Origin: Dyadobacter chenwenxiniae
GTDB lineage: Bacteria; Bacteroidota; Bacteroidia; Cytophagales; Spirosomataceae
DNA length: 64,000 nucleotides
NCBI RefSeq assembly: GCF_022869785.1
Contig: NZ_CP094997.1
Location: 6,639,001 to 6,703,000 of the forward strand
Direction: 5' to 3'
Below, piece by piece: positions 17,172-25,943 of the stretch. The position numbers and the translations under genes are program-made. Under the pieces are notes generated by a model that was not told the origin of the DNA, did no database searches, and was given only the letters and a program-made list of their open reading frames with translations. The first letter of the stretch is position 1. Every line of letters begins with the position of its first letter.

Positions 17172-17397
17172 TCAAGATATCTTCAATAGGGCGAGTTTGT
17201 AATCGTCCTTCCTTTAAAGCAATGTAATCTCGCTTCAAGTTTTCAAGGATCTCAGCTTTGGTTGGTTCGTCTTCATCCAAATCCTCCTCTCGAATTACTG
17301 TAACCAGTTTCTCACGCTCCGGCCTGGGTAATTGCCTTACCAAATCCACGAGCTGCTGAAATGACAACGGAATATTAAAATTGATCGTGTTTTCCAT
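17161..17397 (-). CDS. Antitoxin partner of the RelE/ParE toxin
   Basis: A 78-residue acidic protein immediately upstream of, and overlapping, the toxin gene. Its N-terminal half (LSFQQLVDLVRQLPRPEREKL) is helical and the C-terminal half (KRDYIALKEGRLQTRPIEDI) resembles the toxin-wrapping tails of RelB-like antitoxins in Bacteroidota. No clear HTH or ribbon-helix-helix domain can be named. The role is inferred mainly from the operon. Confidence 0.75.
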   Translation of the reverse strand: MENTINFNIPLSFQQLVDLVRQLPRPEREKLVTVIREEDLDEDEPTKAEILENLKRDYIALKEGRLQTRPIEDILNEL

Positions 17398-17453
17398 TTG
17401 ATTTCAATTTGATCTGAACAAATTTACAAAAAGAATGTGTTAAAGCATTAATC

Positions 17454-18743
17454 TCAGCGGTTCATCATCTCCTCAATCTCTTCCGCTTCAACCGGAATAT
17501 GCGCCATCAAATCGAGATTTCCATTCTCCGTAATCAGAATGTCGTTTTCCAGACGAATCCCCAAACCTTCTTCCCGAATGTAGATGCCGGGTTCGCAGGT
17601 AAATACCATTCCTGGCTCAAAACGGCGGTATTTGTTGCCTACGTCGTGAATGTCCAGGCCGAGGAAATGCGAAGTGCCGTGCGGGAAATATTTCTTGTAT
17701 GCAGGCGTTTCAGGATCTTGTTTGGCAATGTCGTCTTTGGTTATCAACCCCAGCCCGATCAGCTCACTTTCCATGATTTTTCCCACTTCCAGGTGATACT
17801 CATCCCAAATGTTTCCAGCAACCAACATACCCTTCGCAGCTTTTAACACTCTTAAAACCGCATCATAAACATCCCGCTGCCTTTTCGTAAAGCGACCATT
17901 CACCGGAATGCTCCGGGTCAGGTCGGCTCCGTAATTGGCATATTCAGCCGCCACATCCAGCAAGAGCACATCGCCATCCTTGCAAGGCTGGTCATTTTGA
18001 ATGTAATGCAGCACGCACGCATTGGCGCCCGACGCGATGATGGGCTGGTAAGCGAAGCCTTTGGAGCGATTGCGGACAAATTCGTGCAGCAGCTCGGCTT
18101 CGATCTCAAATTCTTCCACGCCTGGTTTCACAAATTTCAAAAGTCGTTCAAAACCAAGCCTGGTAATGTCACAGGCTTTTTGAAGCAATTCAATTTCTCT
18201 TGGCTGCTTAACTGCCCGGAGCTGGTGCATGAGCGGCGCGAGCCTGACAAATGCGTGAATAGGATACTTTTCCCTGAATTCATTCACAAAACGCGTCTCG
18301 CGCGTCTGCACTTGCGAGTCGTTTCTGGTGTGTTCATTTGTATTTAAATAAACCTGCTCAGCCTCAAAAACAATGTTCCTGAAAACGGTTTCATACTGAT
18401 GCGTCCAGTAAATGGTTTTGATTCCCGTCACTTCCCTTGCCTGCTCTTTGGTCAGTTTTTCACCTTCCCAAACAGCGATCATCTCATTGGTTTCTCTCAG
18501 GAAAAGCACTTCCCGGAGCTTTTCATCGGGATGTTCGGGCGAGAGGATGAGTATGGATTCTTCCTGATCCACACCGGTAAGATAGAATAGGTCCGAATTT
18601 TGCTTGAAACCCATGGAACCATCTGCATTTGTAGGCATAATGTCGTTGGAATTCAATATAACCAGTGATTTTGGCTTCAATAATTGTGCAAGTCGGCGGC
18701 GGTTTTCTGTAAAAAGCTCCTTGCCGATCGGGGCGTAACGCAT
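17454..18743 (-). CDS. Xaa-Pro aminopeptidase (M24B)
   Basis: A 429-residue dimetal peptidase that removes N-terminal residues preceding proline. The N-terminal creatinase-like domain (residues 1-170) is followed by the pita-bread catalytic domain with metal ligands in LLLDVAAEYANYGADLTRS (two Asp), FPHGTSHFLGLDIHD (His), FTCEPGIYI (Glu) and IRLENDILIT (Glu). Length and motifs match aminopeptidase P. Cytoplasmic: no signal peptide. It stands alone, divergent from the subtilase gene. Confidence 0.93.
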   Translation of the reverse strand: MRYAPIGKELFTENRRRLAQLLKPKSLVILNSNDIMPTNADGSMGFKQNSDLFYLTGVDQEESILILSPEHPDEKLREVLFLRETNEMIAVWEGEKLTKEQAREVTGIKTIYWTHQYETVFRNIVFEAEQVYLNTNEHTRNDSQVQTRETRFVNEFREKYPIHAFVRLAPLMHQLRAVKQPREIELLQKACDITRLGFERLLKFVKPGVEEFEIEAELLHEFVRNRSKGFAYQPIIASGANACVLHYIQNDQPCKDGDVLLLDVAAEYANYGADLTRSIPVNGRFTKRQRDVYDAVLRVLKAAKGMLVAGNIWDEYHLEVGKIMESELIGLGLITKDDIAKQDPETPAYKKYFPHGTSHFLGLDIHDVGNKYRRFEPGMVFTCEPGIYIREEGLGIRLENDILITENGNLDLMAHIPVEAEEIEEMMNR

Positions 18744-18908
18744 AGGTGTTAATTTTTGTAACTGGTAATTTAATTTGTAAAATTACGTTTATCTTGTTCA
18801 AAAATAGAGCGACAAACTGGCAAAAACCCTTTGCTTGGTTCTGAACGCGATATACAAAATTTGTCGATTTTTTTGATTGACGGATGTAACCTAACTATGA
18901 TAATTTTC

Positions 18909-20435
18909 ATGAAAAGATTGTTTCTGCTTGCGTTTCTTTTTGCACCTTTCATCTTGTCGGCAAGTCCGAAATACTGGATTTACCTTAAAAATAAAGACCT
19001 GAACGCAGCGCCCGCTATATCCCCACTAACCGTTGAAAACCGCATTAAACTCGGATTAGCGGCATCCGATGAGCTCGATCTGCCCGTTAAAAGTGATTAC
19101 GAACGCGCATTACGCGAACAATCGGTCAGCATTATCAATCGTTCCAGATGGCTTAATGCAGTTTCTGCGGTAATGACCAGCGAGCAGGCCATGAAAGTGC
19201 GCGAACTGGATTTTGTGCAGGAAGTGGTCCCTATCGACCCGGGATTTTACATCGCACGCACCAAGGCCATTGAAAAGGCCCAAATGGCACCCGTCATGTC
19301 ACAGGTTCAGGCCAATGCATTTACAAAAGAGAACATTTCAGCGAAGGACGTGACCATAGGCGTGATCGATGCAGGTTTTTATGGAGCTGATTCTTCCCTT
19401 TCCCTCACACAGATTTTTTCAAATAAAAGAATTTTAGGCATCCGCGATTATGTGAAGCCAGGCCGCGCGGGCGAATTGCTTTTCAGCACCGCGGAGTCGT
19501 TTTCTGACATGCACGGAACCGAAGTGCTTGCTGCCATTGCCGGGATTGACTTTCAGGATGAGATCCAATATGGTATGGCCACCAATGCCAAGTTTTATTT
19601 GGCAAGAACCGATTATTCTTTGCGCGAATACAGGGGCGAAGAGGACAACTGGATTGCGGCTATGGAGTGGATGGACAGCCTCGGCGTGCGTTTGATCAAC
19701 ACTTCCTTGGGTTATGCCAAAGGATTTTCAGACCCGAAAGAAAATTACGTTCCTTCTCAAATGGACGGCAAAACTTCCGCCATTTCGAAAGCCGCGCAGA
19801 TCGCCTCAGACAGAAAGGGCATTATGCTGATTGTTTCGGCCGGAAACGAAGGGGATGATAAAAGCTGGGAAATTGTTTCGGCCCCGGCCGATGCAAAAGG
19901 CGTTCTGGCTGTGGGCGCGACCAACGGAAAACTTTGGAACAGGATCGGTTATAGCAGTGTGGGGCCCGAGTTTTTGTCTTATATAAAACCTAATGTTTCC
20001 TGCTTCTCATTATACGGAACTTCATTATCAGCTCCGGTTATTACTGGTTTTGCAGCGTGTCTTTTACAGGCTAACCCCAAACTCACCAATAAAGAGCTGA
20101 TCAGCCTCATTGAGAAATCGGCGCATTTGTATCCTTATGGAAATAACTTTGTGGGATACGGCGTGCCGCAGGCTTCCCGCGCACTTGCCCTTGCAAAAGC
20201 ACCCTATCTGCCTGACAATGCGAAACTAATTAACGCGAAAGGGCGCAGCATTGATGTGGATGTTAATAGTGAAGATCAAATGGTCGCCATTTACAGAAAG
20301 AAAACGGATAAGGACGTCATTGCGCAACAGGTTGCAAAGGTTCAGAATGGCAAAATTGCGCTGAAACGCCAGAATGGCGAGCGTTTTACGACCATTGATC
20401 TCAAAAGTTATGTAATCGAAGTGGCTTGGGATTAA
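18909..20435 (+). CDS. S8 family (subtilisin-like) serine peptidase
   Basis: A 508-residue exported protease. The signal peptide is MKRLFLLAFLFAPFILSAS. A propeptide-like region follows to about residue 130. The catalytic triad is visible: D154 in GVIDAGFYGAD, H202 in SDMHGTEVLA and S372 in YGTSLSAPVITG; the oxyanion Asn region is IVSAGNEGDD. It has no C-terminal T9SS sorting domain; the last 90 residues form a short beta-rich tail. The ATG at 18909 is chosen over upstream in-frame ATGs because the signal peptide begins there. It converges on the antiporter gene, 2 bases apart. Confidence 0.9.
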   Translation: MKRLFLLAFLFAPFILSASPKYWIYLKNKDLNAAPAISPLTVENRIKLGLAASDELDLPVKSDYERALREQSVSIINRSRWLNAVSAVMTSEQAMKVRELDFVQEVVPIDPGFYIARTKAIEKAQMAPVMSQVQANAFTKENISAKDVTIGVIDAGFYGADSSLSLTQIFSNKRILGIRDYVKPGRAGELLFSTAESFSDMHGTEVLAAIAGIDFQDEIQYGMATNAKFYLARTDYSLREYRGEEDNWIAAMEWMDSLGVRLINTSLGYAKGFSDPKENYVPSQMDGKTSAISKAAQIASDRKGIMLIVSAGNEGDDKSWEIVSAPADAKGVLAVGATNGKLWNRIGYSSVGPEFLSYIKPNVSCFSLYGTSLSAPVITGFAACLLQANPKLTNKELISLIEKSAHLYPYGNNFVGYGVPQASRALALAKAPYLPDNAKLINAKGRSIDVDVNSEDQMVAIYRKKTDKDVIAQQVAKVQNGKIALKRQNGERFTTIDLKSYVIEVAWD

Positions 20436-20437
20436 TC

Positions 20438-22033
20438 TCAGCCAGAGTTTCTCAGCCTTGCTTCTTCAAGGTCCAGTTCTCTTTCTTTCGTCTTGATCAA
20501 TTCGTCGGAACAAACCTGGTCCCGGCGAATTTTTCTAATTTCCTCGCGCTTGATGCCGACAATTTCCACGAGCATTTTGCGGTAAGCTCTGGCAAAGCCG
20601 ATGGTGGCATTGTTATCAAGATCCAGATAGCGGGTATCGGCAAGTTCGATGATCTTCTCATAGCGGTCTTTCAAAAGCCTGAATGGCTCAAACTGTGAAA
20701 TTTCCCCTTCGTAGTTGGACTGCATATATTCCAGGCTGACCGTCGCCAGACGCGCATTGATGATCGCTTTTTGTTCGGTCATGTTCTCCCCCGGATCTTC
20801 TATTTTCAGCAGGCGGATGAGCCAGGGAAGGCTCAATCCCTGCAAAACCAGCGTAAACAGGATCACCACAAATGTGATAAACAAAATGAGGTCGCGGTGC
20901 GGATAAGGCTTTCCATCAAGGGTAAGGGGGATCGCCAGTGCGGATGCAAGCGAGACAACGCCACGCATGCCGCTCCAAGCCACGATGAAAGTGGTCCGCC
21001 AGCTTGGCCTCGCTTCCTTTTCTCGCACTTTTTTTGATAGCAAATGGGGCAGATACGTTCCCGGATAAACCCAGATAATGCGGATAATGATAGTGACAAT
21101 GCTGATAACAACCGCATAAGAAACGACTTCCAGTAAGGTGTAAGCACCAAGCCCGGCCATCACTTCCGGTAATTGAAGGCCTATAAGGATGAAAACAATG
21201 CCATTCAGCAGGAAAATAACCGTTTCCCATACATAAGTGCTCTGCATGCGGGATTGATAAGCAAAAACTTCATGGGATCGGAAGCTTAAAAACAAACCGC
21301 CGCTCACTACGGCAAGCACGCCCGAATATTCGAAATGTTCGGCCGCGATGTACATCATATAAGGTGTGATAAAGGTAAGCGCAGTGTCAATGCTTGGCGT
21401 TGTCGGAAAATATTTGTGTACGTAATACAGGATATTCGCTATTATAAGTCCGACGACGACCCCCATTCCGGCCACTAAAAGGAAGTTTAGCTCTGCCTTC
21501 CAAAGCACAAATTGGCCCGTAGCAATGGTCGCCAGCGCAAAACGGAACACGATGAGTGAGGAAGCATCATTGACCAGACTTTCCCCTTCCAGAATGGTGA
21601 CCACCCGTTTCGGTACTTTGAGTCCCTGCAGAACCGAAGTCGCGGCAACCGCGTCAGGAGGAGAAATGACTCCGCCCAGCAGAAAGCCCATAGCCAATGT
21701 GAAGCCGGGAATAATAGCACTGGAAAGATAAGCCACAGCCGTTGCCGTAAAAACCACCAGACCGATAGAAAGCAATCCGATGGGACGACGCGATTCCCAG
21801 AAATCTTTCCAGGAAGTGTTCCATGCTGCGGAGTATAAAAGTGGGGGTAAAAAGATGAGAAAAACCCAGTCCGGTTCCAGCTGCATATGGGGCATACCGG
21901 GGATAAAACTGATCAGTAAGCCCGCGATAACCAAAAAGATAGGGTAGGAGACGCCAATTTTTTCGCTCAGCATGGTGAGCATTGAGACGATGAAAAGCAG
22001 GGAAATGATTAATAGTAAATTATCGTGAACCAT
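20438..22033 (-). CDS. CPA1-type Na+/H+ antiporter
   Basis: A 531-residue membrane protein: about 12 hydrophobic segments to residue 410, then a 120-residue charged cytoplasmic tail rich in E, K and R. Core motifs are FLPPLLYSAAWNTSWKDF, GGVISPPDAVAATSVLQGL (the ion-binding Asp region), EGESLVNDASSLIVFRFAL and WSGMRGVVSLASALAIPL. These match bacterial NhaP-like CPA1 exchangers that expel Na+ or K+ for H+. Standalone gene; 194 bases separate it from the oxidoreductase gene upstream. Confidence 0.92.
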   Translation of the reverse strand: MVHDNLLLIISLLFIVSMLTMLSEKIGVSYPIFLVIAGLLISFIPGMPHMQLEPDWVFLIFLPPLLYSAAWNTSWKDFWESRRPIGLLSIGLVVFTATAVAYLSSAIIPGFTLAMGFLLGGVISPPDAVAATSVLQGLKVPKRVVTILEGESLVNDASSLIVFRFALATIATGQFVLWKAELNFLLVAGMGVVVGLIIANILYYVHKYFPTTPSIDTALTFITPYMMYIAAEHFEYSGVLAVVSGGLFLSFRSHEVFAYQSRMQSTYVWETVIFLLNGIVFILIGLQLPEVMAGLGAYTLLEVVSYAVVISIVTIIIRIIWVYPGTYLPHLLSKKVREKEARPSWRTTFIVAWSGMRGVVSLASALAIPLTLDGKPYPHRDLILFITFVVILFTLVLQGLSLPWLIRLLKIEDPGENMTEQKAIINARLATVSLEYMQSNYEGEISQFEPFRLLKDRYEKIIELADTRYLDLDNNATIGFARAYRKMLVEIVGIKREEIRKIRRDQVCSDELIKTKERELDLEEARLRNSG

Positions 22034-22227
22034 AGAGGAAAGTGAAGTTTCGAGATATAAATGTATACAAAAATGAAAACAGACGTTATAAGATTTTGTG
22101 TGTTATCGAGCACGCAGAATGATTTTTTGGTTCATCTTTGCTGGAAAAATAACAGAACTTTCTATCTTTATTGCTCCGAAAGATCCTTAATGTATCATAA
22201 AATTTATCACCTAATCCTTAATTCCCA

Positions 22228-23517
22228 ATGAGTACTTCTCGAAGAGATGTTCTGAAAATGGCAAGTATTGCGCTGGCAGGCAGCACGTTACCCGCTATAA
22301 CGATCCTTAATCCAAACCGTGCGTTTGCTGGGGTTAATGCAGAGACGTTAAAAATAGGCTTGATCGGTTGCGGCGGACGTGGTTCCGGTGCGGCTAACCA
22401 GGCATTGAAGGCTGATCCAAATGTTGTTCTCCACGCAATGGGAGATATATTCAAAGACAAAATGGATTCTTCACTTGAAAACCTGACGAAAGTACACGGC
22501 GCGAAAGTGAAAGTCGATGAAGGTCATAAATTTGTAGGATTTGATGCTTTCAAAAAAGTGCTTGACTCGGGTGTTGACGTGGTGATCCTTGCCACGCCTC
22601 CACATTTCCGTCCGGAGCATTTAACGGCTGCCATTAATGCGGGCAAGCACGTTTTCTGTGAAAAACCGGTGGCTGTAGATGCACCTGGTGTTCGCAAGGT
22701 CTTGGACGCTGCCAAGTTGGCCAAACAAAAAAATGTTTCATTAATGTCCGGCTTCTGCTGGCGTTACCATGAGCCAAAGCGTGCCAGTTTCGGAAAGATC
22801 CTGGACGGCGCTGTTGGTGATATTTCTGCGATTTATAATACTTACGATACAGGCACATTGTGGTCTTTCCCACGCGTACAGGGCTGGACAGATGCGGAAT
22901 ATGTTTTGCGTAACTGGACCTATTACACCTGGTTGGCAGGTGACCACATTGTTGAGCAGGCTGTCCACAGCATTGACATGATGTCGTGGGCAATGGGCGG
23001 CAAATTGCCGGTTTCTGCCGTAGGAACGGGAGGAAGACAAGTGCGTACGGATTCTCTTTTCGGTAACATTTTCGATCACTTTTCGGTGGTTTACGACTAC
23101 GAAAACGGCGCAAAAGGTTTCCATCATTCGAGGCAACAAGCCAACTGCGAAAACAGCTATCTCGTTGAAACGATTGGAACAAAAGGCCGTGCAATGGTAA
23201 ACTGCGCAAGAAACGTACATGAGATTTTTGGACAAAATCCATGGAAATACTCGGGAGCGCAAAACGATATGTACCAGACTGAGCACAATGAGCTTTTTGC
23301 ATCCATCAGAAGCGGTAAGCACGTGAACGATGGTGAATTTATGGCACAAAGCACGCTGATTGCCATCATGGGAAGAATGGCTTCTTACACTGGAAAGCGC
23401 GTAACCTGGGATGAAGCAATGAACTCAACAGAAAAATTAGGACCGGACACTTATAGCTTCGATATGAAGCCGCCGGTTGTTGAGGTAGCCAAGCCTGGTA
23501 TCACTGCTTTCTCATAA
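22228..23517 (+). CDS. Gfo/Idh/MocA oxidoreductase with Tat signal
   Basis: A 429-residue NAD(P)-dependent sugar-derivative oxidoreductase. The N-terminus MSTSRRDVLKMASIALAG is a twin-arginine export signal. The Rossmann motif is IGLIGCGGRGSGAANQAL, the catalytic lysine lies in HVFCEKPVAVDAPGVR, and MSGFCWRYHEPKRA and DHIVEQAVHSIDMMSWAMGG are typical of the exported Bacteroidota subgroup. It acts in the periplasm with bound cofactor. The next gene, 5 bases downstream, is a Tat-tagged isomerase, so both likely act on one sugar or inositol-type substrate. Confidence 0.92.
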   Translation: MSTSRRDVLKMASIALAGSTLPAITILNPNRAFAGVNAETLKIGLIGCGGRGSGAANQALKADPNVVLHAMGDIFKDKMDSSLENLTKVHGAKVKVDEGHKFVGFDAFKKVLDSGVDVVILATPPHFRPEHLTAAINAGKHVFCEKPVAVDAPGVRKVLDAAKLAKQKNVSLMSGFCWRYHEPKRASFGKILDGAVGDISAIYNTYDTGTLWSFPRVQGWTDAEYVLRNWTYYTWLAGDHIVEQAVHSIDMMSWAMGGKLPVSAVGTGGRQVRTDSLFGNIFDHFSVVYDYENGAKGFHHSRQQANCENSYLVETIGTKGRAMVNCARNVHEIFGQNPWKYSGAQNDMYQTEHNELFASIRSGKHVNDGEFMAQSTLIAIMGRMASYTGKRVTWDEAMNSTEKLGPDTYSFDMKPPVVEVAKPGITAFS

Positions 23518-23522
23518 TATCT

Positions 23523-24491
23523 ATGCAAAGAAGAGATTTTCTGAAAAACTCTGCTTCTACGGCGGCGGCATTCGCTGCTGCCGCAGCAGTACGAACTAGC
23601 GGCGTTGCAGCAAGTGCGGCGATTTCGAGCGCAACAACACCTGTTGTTTCCGGTGCCCAGGTCGTAATGCCAGCTGGTCCGTTAGCCGCCCCGATGGTTA
23701 AAAAAAGCTTGATGTGGGGAATGGTAAAGGAAGATTTGTCTGTAATGGACAAGTTTAAGTTGCTGAAAGACCTTGGCTACGATGGCGTGGAGCTCGATTC
23801 TCCTGATAAGCTTGATATGAAGGAGGTTCTGGCAGCCAGAGATAAAACAGGCTTGCTGATCCCCGGCACTGTGAATTCAATGCACTGGAAATTACCATTA
23901 TCCGACCCCGATCCGAAGAAAAGGGAGGAATGCGTTAAGTCCATTGAAAAAGCATTGTGGGACACCAAGGAATATGGCGGCAACACAGTCCTGGTTGTGC
24001 CGGGAGTTGTCAATGCCACTGTTACTTATGCCGAAGCATACGAACGTTCTCAAGCCGAGATTCGCAAACTGCTTCCCATAGCAGAGAAAACTGGTGTTAA
24101 AATAGCGATTGAAAATGTCTGGAACCAGTTTTTGCTAAGTCCCTTGGAAGCAGCAAAGTATGTCGATGACTTCAAGCACCCGATGGTTGGCTGGTATTTC
24201 GATGTGGGCAATGTGCTTCGTTACAGCTGGCCCACTTCCTGGATCGAGGCATTGAACAAACGCATTTTGAAGCTCCATTTAAAAGAATTCAGCTTTAAAA
24301 AACAAAACGACCTCGGCCTTTGGAAAGGCTTCGATGTAGAATTTATGGAAGGCGACAACAACTGGCCCGAAGTAAACAAAGCGCTCCAAAAAATCGGTTA
24401 CTCAGGCTGGGCATCTGCAGAAGTTGCCGGCGGCGACCGGAAGCGATTGCTGACCATCCGGGAGAAGATGGATGAGGTTTTTAAAGCTTGA
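23523..24491 (+). CDS. Sugar phosphate isomerase/epimerase-like TIM barrel with Tat signal
   Basis: A 322-residue xylose-isomerase-like TIM barrel. MQRRDFLKNSASTAAAFAAA is a twin-arginine signal with a long alanine-rich core. Metal-site regions are GYDGVELDSPDK, VKIAIENVWNQFLLSPLEA (Glu), VGWYFDVGNVLRY (Asp) and LKLHLKEFSF (His), with a final Glu in GWASAEVAGGDRKRL. It follows the Gfo/Idh/MocA gene by 5 bases, and together they form an exported two-enzyme operon. A hairpin at 24515 closes the unit. Confidence 0.9.
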   Translation: MQRRDFLKNSASTAAAFAAAAAVRTSGVAASAAISSATTPVVSGAQVVMPAGPLAAPMVKKSLMWGMVKEDLSVMDKFKLLKDLGYDGVELDSPDKLDMKEVLAARDKTGLLIPGTVNSMHWKLPLSDPDPKKREECVKSIEKALWDTKEYGGNTVLVVPGVVNATVTYAEAYERSQAEIRKLLPIAEKTGVKIAIENVWNQFLLSPLEAAKYVDDFKHPMVGWYFDVGNVLRYSWPTSWIEALNKRILKLHLKEFSFKKQNDLGLWKGFDVEFMEGDNNWPEVNKALQKIGYSGWASAEVAGGDRKRLLTIREKMDEVFKA

Positions 24492-24514
24492 CAAATACGA
24501 ATTGTAATAAATGT

Positions 24515-24541
24515 AAATAGCCCGGAACTTCCGGGCTATTT
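24515..24541 (+). terminator. Terminator after the oxidoreductase/isomerase pair
   Basis: An 11-bp perfect stem (24515-24525 with 24531-24541, AAATAGCCCGG) and a 5-base loop, ending in a short T run, lies 23 bases after the isomerase stop. Confidence 0.75.
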
Positions 24542-24601
24542 TGCGTTATAGCAGGAAAATTTAGTATTCTTGCGTAATTATTATGACACACTATATCATT
24601 C

Positions 24602-25183
24602 ATGCCAAAACAATTACTTTCCTTTCTCGGGGCAATGGCCCCTCTTGATGACACCGTTTATTCGGATTTTCTCCAAGTTTTAAAACCGGTCAATGTGCCC
24701 AAGGGAAAGCTGCTTCTTTCCGAAGGCGAGATTTGCGACAAGCTTTGGTTTATCAAAACCGGCCTGGCTCGCGGCTGCTATGTTACCAGCAATAGTTCGG
24801 GCAAAAGTCACGAGGTCACCGAATGGTTTGCCAGTGAAAATGATTTCTTCCATGCCTTCGAAAGCTTTGTCATGCAAGTTCCTTCCCAGGAATTCATTGA
24901 AACTTTGGAACCTTGCCAATTGATTTACATTTCCCGCAAGGACCTATATCGCCTCTACGCCAAGCATCCCGAAATATCCAATGTCGGCAGGATCATCGCC
25001 GAGCGTTACGGACTTCTTCACAAGGAACGCCTCCGCGAAATGCGTCTCCACTCCGCCCAGGAGCGCCTGAATATTTTCCACAACCAATCCAAAGAACTCT
25101 TCCTCCGAGTGCCCCAGAAATACATCGCCTCCTACCTGGGCATCTCCGAAAACTACGTAAGCAAGCTAAGAGCCAAGCATTGA
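24602..25183 (+). CDS. Crp/Fnr family transcriptional regulator
   Basis: A 193-residue regulator. Residues 1-120 form a cyclic-nucleotide-binding-type beta roll (VPKGKLLLSEGEICDKLWFIK, then WFASENDFFHAFESF). The C-terminal 40 residues hold the helix-turn-helix (VPQKYIASYLGISENYVSKL). Fnr-type cysteines are absent, so it does not carry an iron-sulphur cluster. This short Bacteroidota subgroup is usually annotated only as Crp/Fnr. It is followed by an unrelated accessory stretch; its targets are unknown. Confidence 0.87.
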   Translation: MPKQLLSFLGAMAPLDDTVYSDFLQVLKPVNVPKGKLLLSEGEICDKLWFIKTGLARGCYVTSNSSGKSHEVTEWFASENDFFHAFESFVMQVPSQEFIETLEPCQLIYISRKDLYRLYAKHPEISNVGRIIAERYGLLHKERLREMRLHSAQERLNIFHNQSKELFLRVPQKYIASYLGISENYVSKLRAKH

Positions 25184-25244
25184 ATTTCCTGGGTTTTTGT
25201 AGGTGCGAAGCTGGGTTTTTGGTGGGGGTAATATGATGATTCGC

Positions 25245-25273
25245 GGTTTTATTTGTGCGTATCAAATAAAACC
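25245..25273 (+). promoter_or_regulatory. Hairpin just before the beta-barrel gene start
   Basis: An 11-bp perfect inverted repeat (25245-25255 GGTTTTATTTG with 25263-25273) with a 7-base loop ends 10 bases before the ATG at 25284. It lacks a following T run, so it is more likely a leader structure or protein site than a terminator. Confidence 0.4.
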
Positions 25274-25283
25274 ATGAAAAGTT

Positions 25284-25934
25284 ATGACTAGAACATTTAT
25301 TCTTCTGCTAGCCGGGATGCTCTGGCTGAATTATCAAGTGCTAGGCCAGGAAAAGCCTCCTGAGAAAATTAAGAAAACAAGTAAGGAATTTCAAGATTAC
25401 AAGTGGGATGCGAGTCTGGATATGTATTATATTTTTTATGGATATAGTACTGTTATGATTAGGTATGCTCCAAAGTTAAAGGGAGCCTATCGCCTTTCAA
25501 TCGGTCACCACACCGCTGGGTTCGACAATGATTTAAAGTACGTTGATTCGCTTGATGATCCACTTAATGACCCGGCTCTAAGGGTAAGCAGTAGGAATTA
25601 TAAAGTGGTAGCCAAAGTAGGATATGAGTTTCGAAAAAATGCGGGCAAGCATCAATTAATTTATGGGCTTGATGTAAATATTGCTTATGACGATTTGAAA
25701 CAGCAAAACCCCATTTATCATCCAGAACGCAGGTTTGCAGGAGGGCTTTACCCTTTTATAGGATTAAAATATAGAATCCTAAATCGCCTTTCAATTTCAG
25801 CAGAAACTACCATTTCCATTCATTATACTAAAAGCCAAAGTTTTAATGAAGATGGGAGCCTTACCTATGCCCGCAGATATTTTGGTTCCGATTTCAATCC
25901 TCTCAGTGCATTAAATGTTTCGTATCACTTTTAA
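25284..25934 (+). CDS. Secreted protein, predicted outer-membrane beta-barrel
   Basis: I do not recognise a named family. The 216-residue protein has a signal peptide (MTRTFILLLAGMLWLNYQVLG, cleavage before QEK). The rest alternates polar and aromatic/hydrophobic residues in strands (SLDMYYIFYGYSTVMIRYA, FAGGLYPFIGLKYRIL, LSISAETTISIHY) and ends in the aromatic residue F, as outer-membrane barrels do. The codons are more AT-rich than in neighbouring genes. It is 9 bases upstream of the T9SS-sorted protein, so the two are probably one operon. Confidence 0.6.
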   Translation: MTRTFILLLAGMLWLNYQVLGQEKPPEKIKKTSKEFQDYKWDASLDMYYIFYGYSTVMIRYAPKLKGAYRLSIGHHTAGFDNDLKYVDSLDDPLNDPALRVSSRNYKVVAKVGYEFRKNAGKHQLIYGLDVNIAYDDLKQQNPIYHPERRFAGGLYPFIGLKYRILNRLSISAETTISIHYTKSQSFNEDGSLTYARRYFGSDFNPLSALNVSYHF

Positions 25935-25943
25935 TCTGACCAA

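Noticed and set aside
22634..23302. 222-codon open frame on the minus strand
   Set aside because: It is antisense to the Gfo/Idh/MocA gene, has no recognisable domain, and its composition is typical of a shadow frame.
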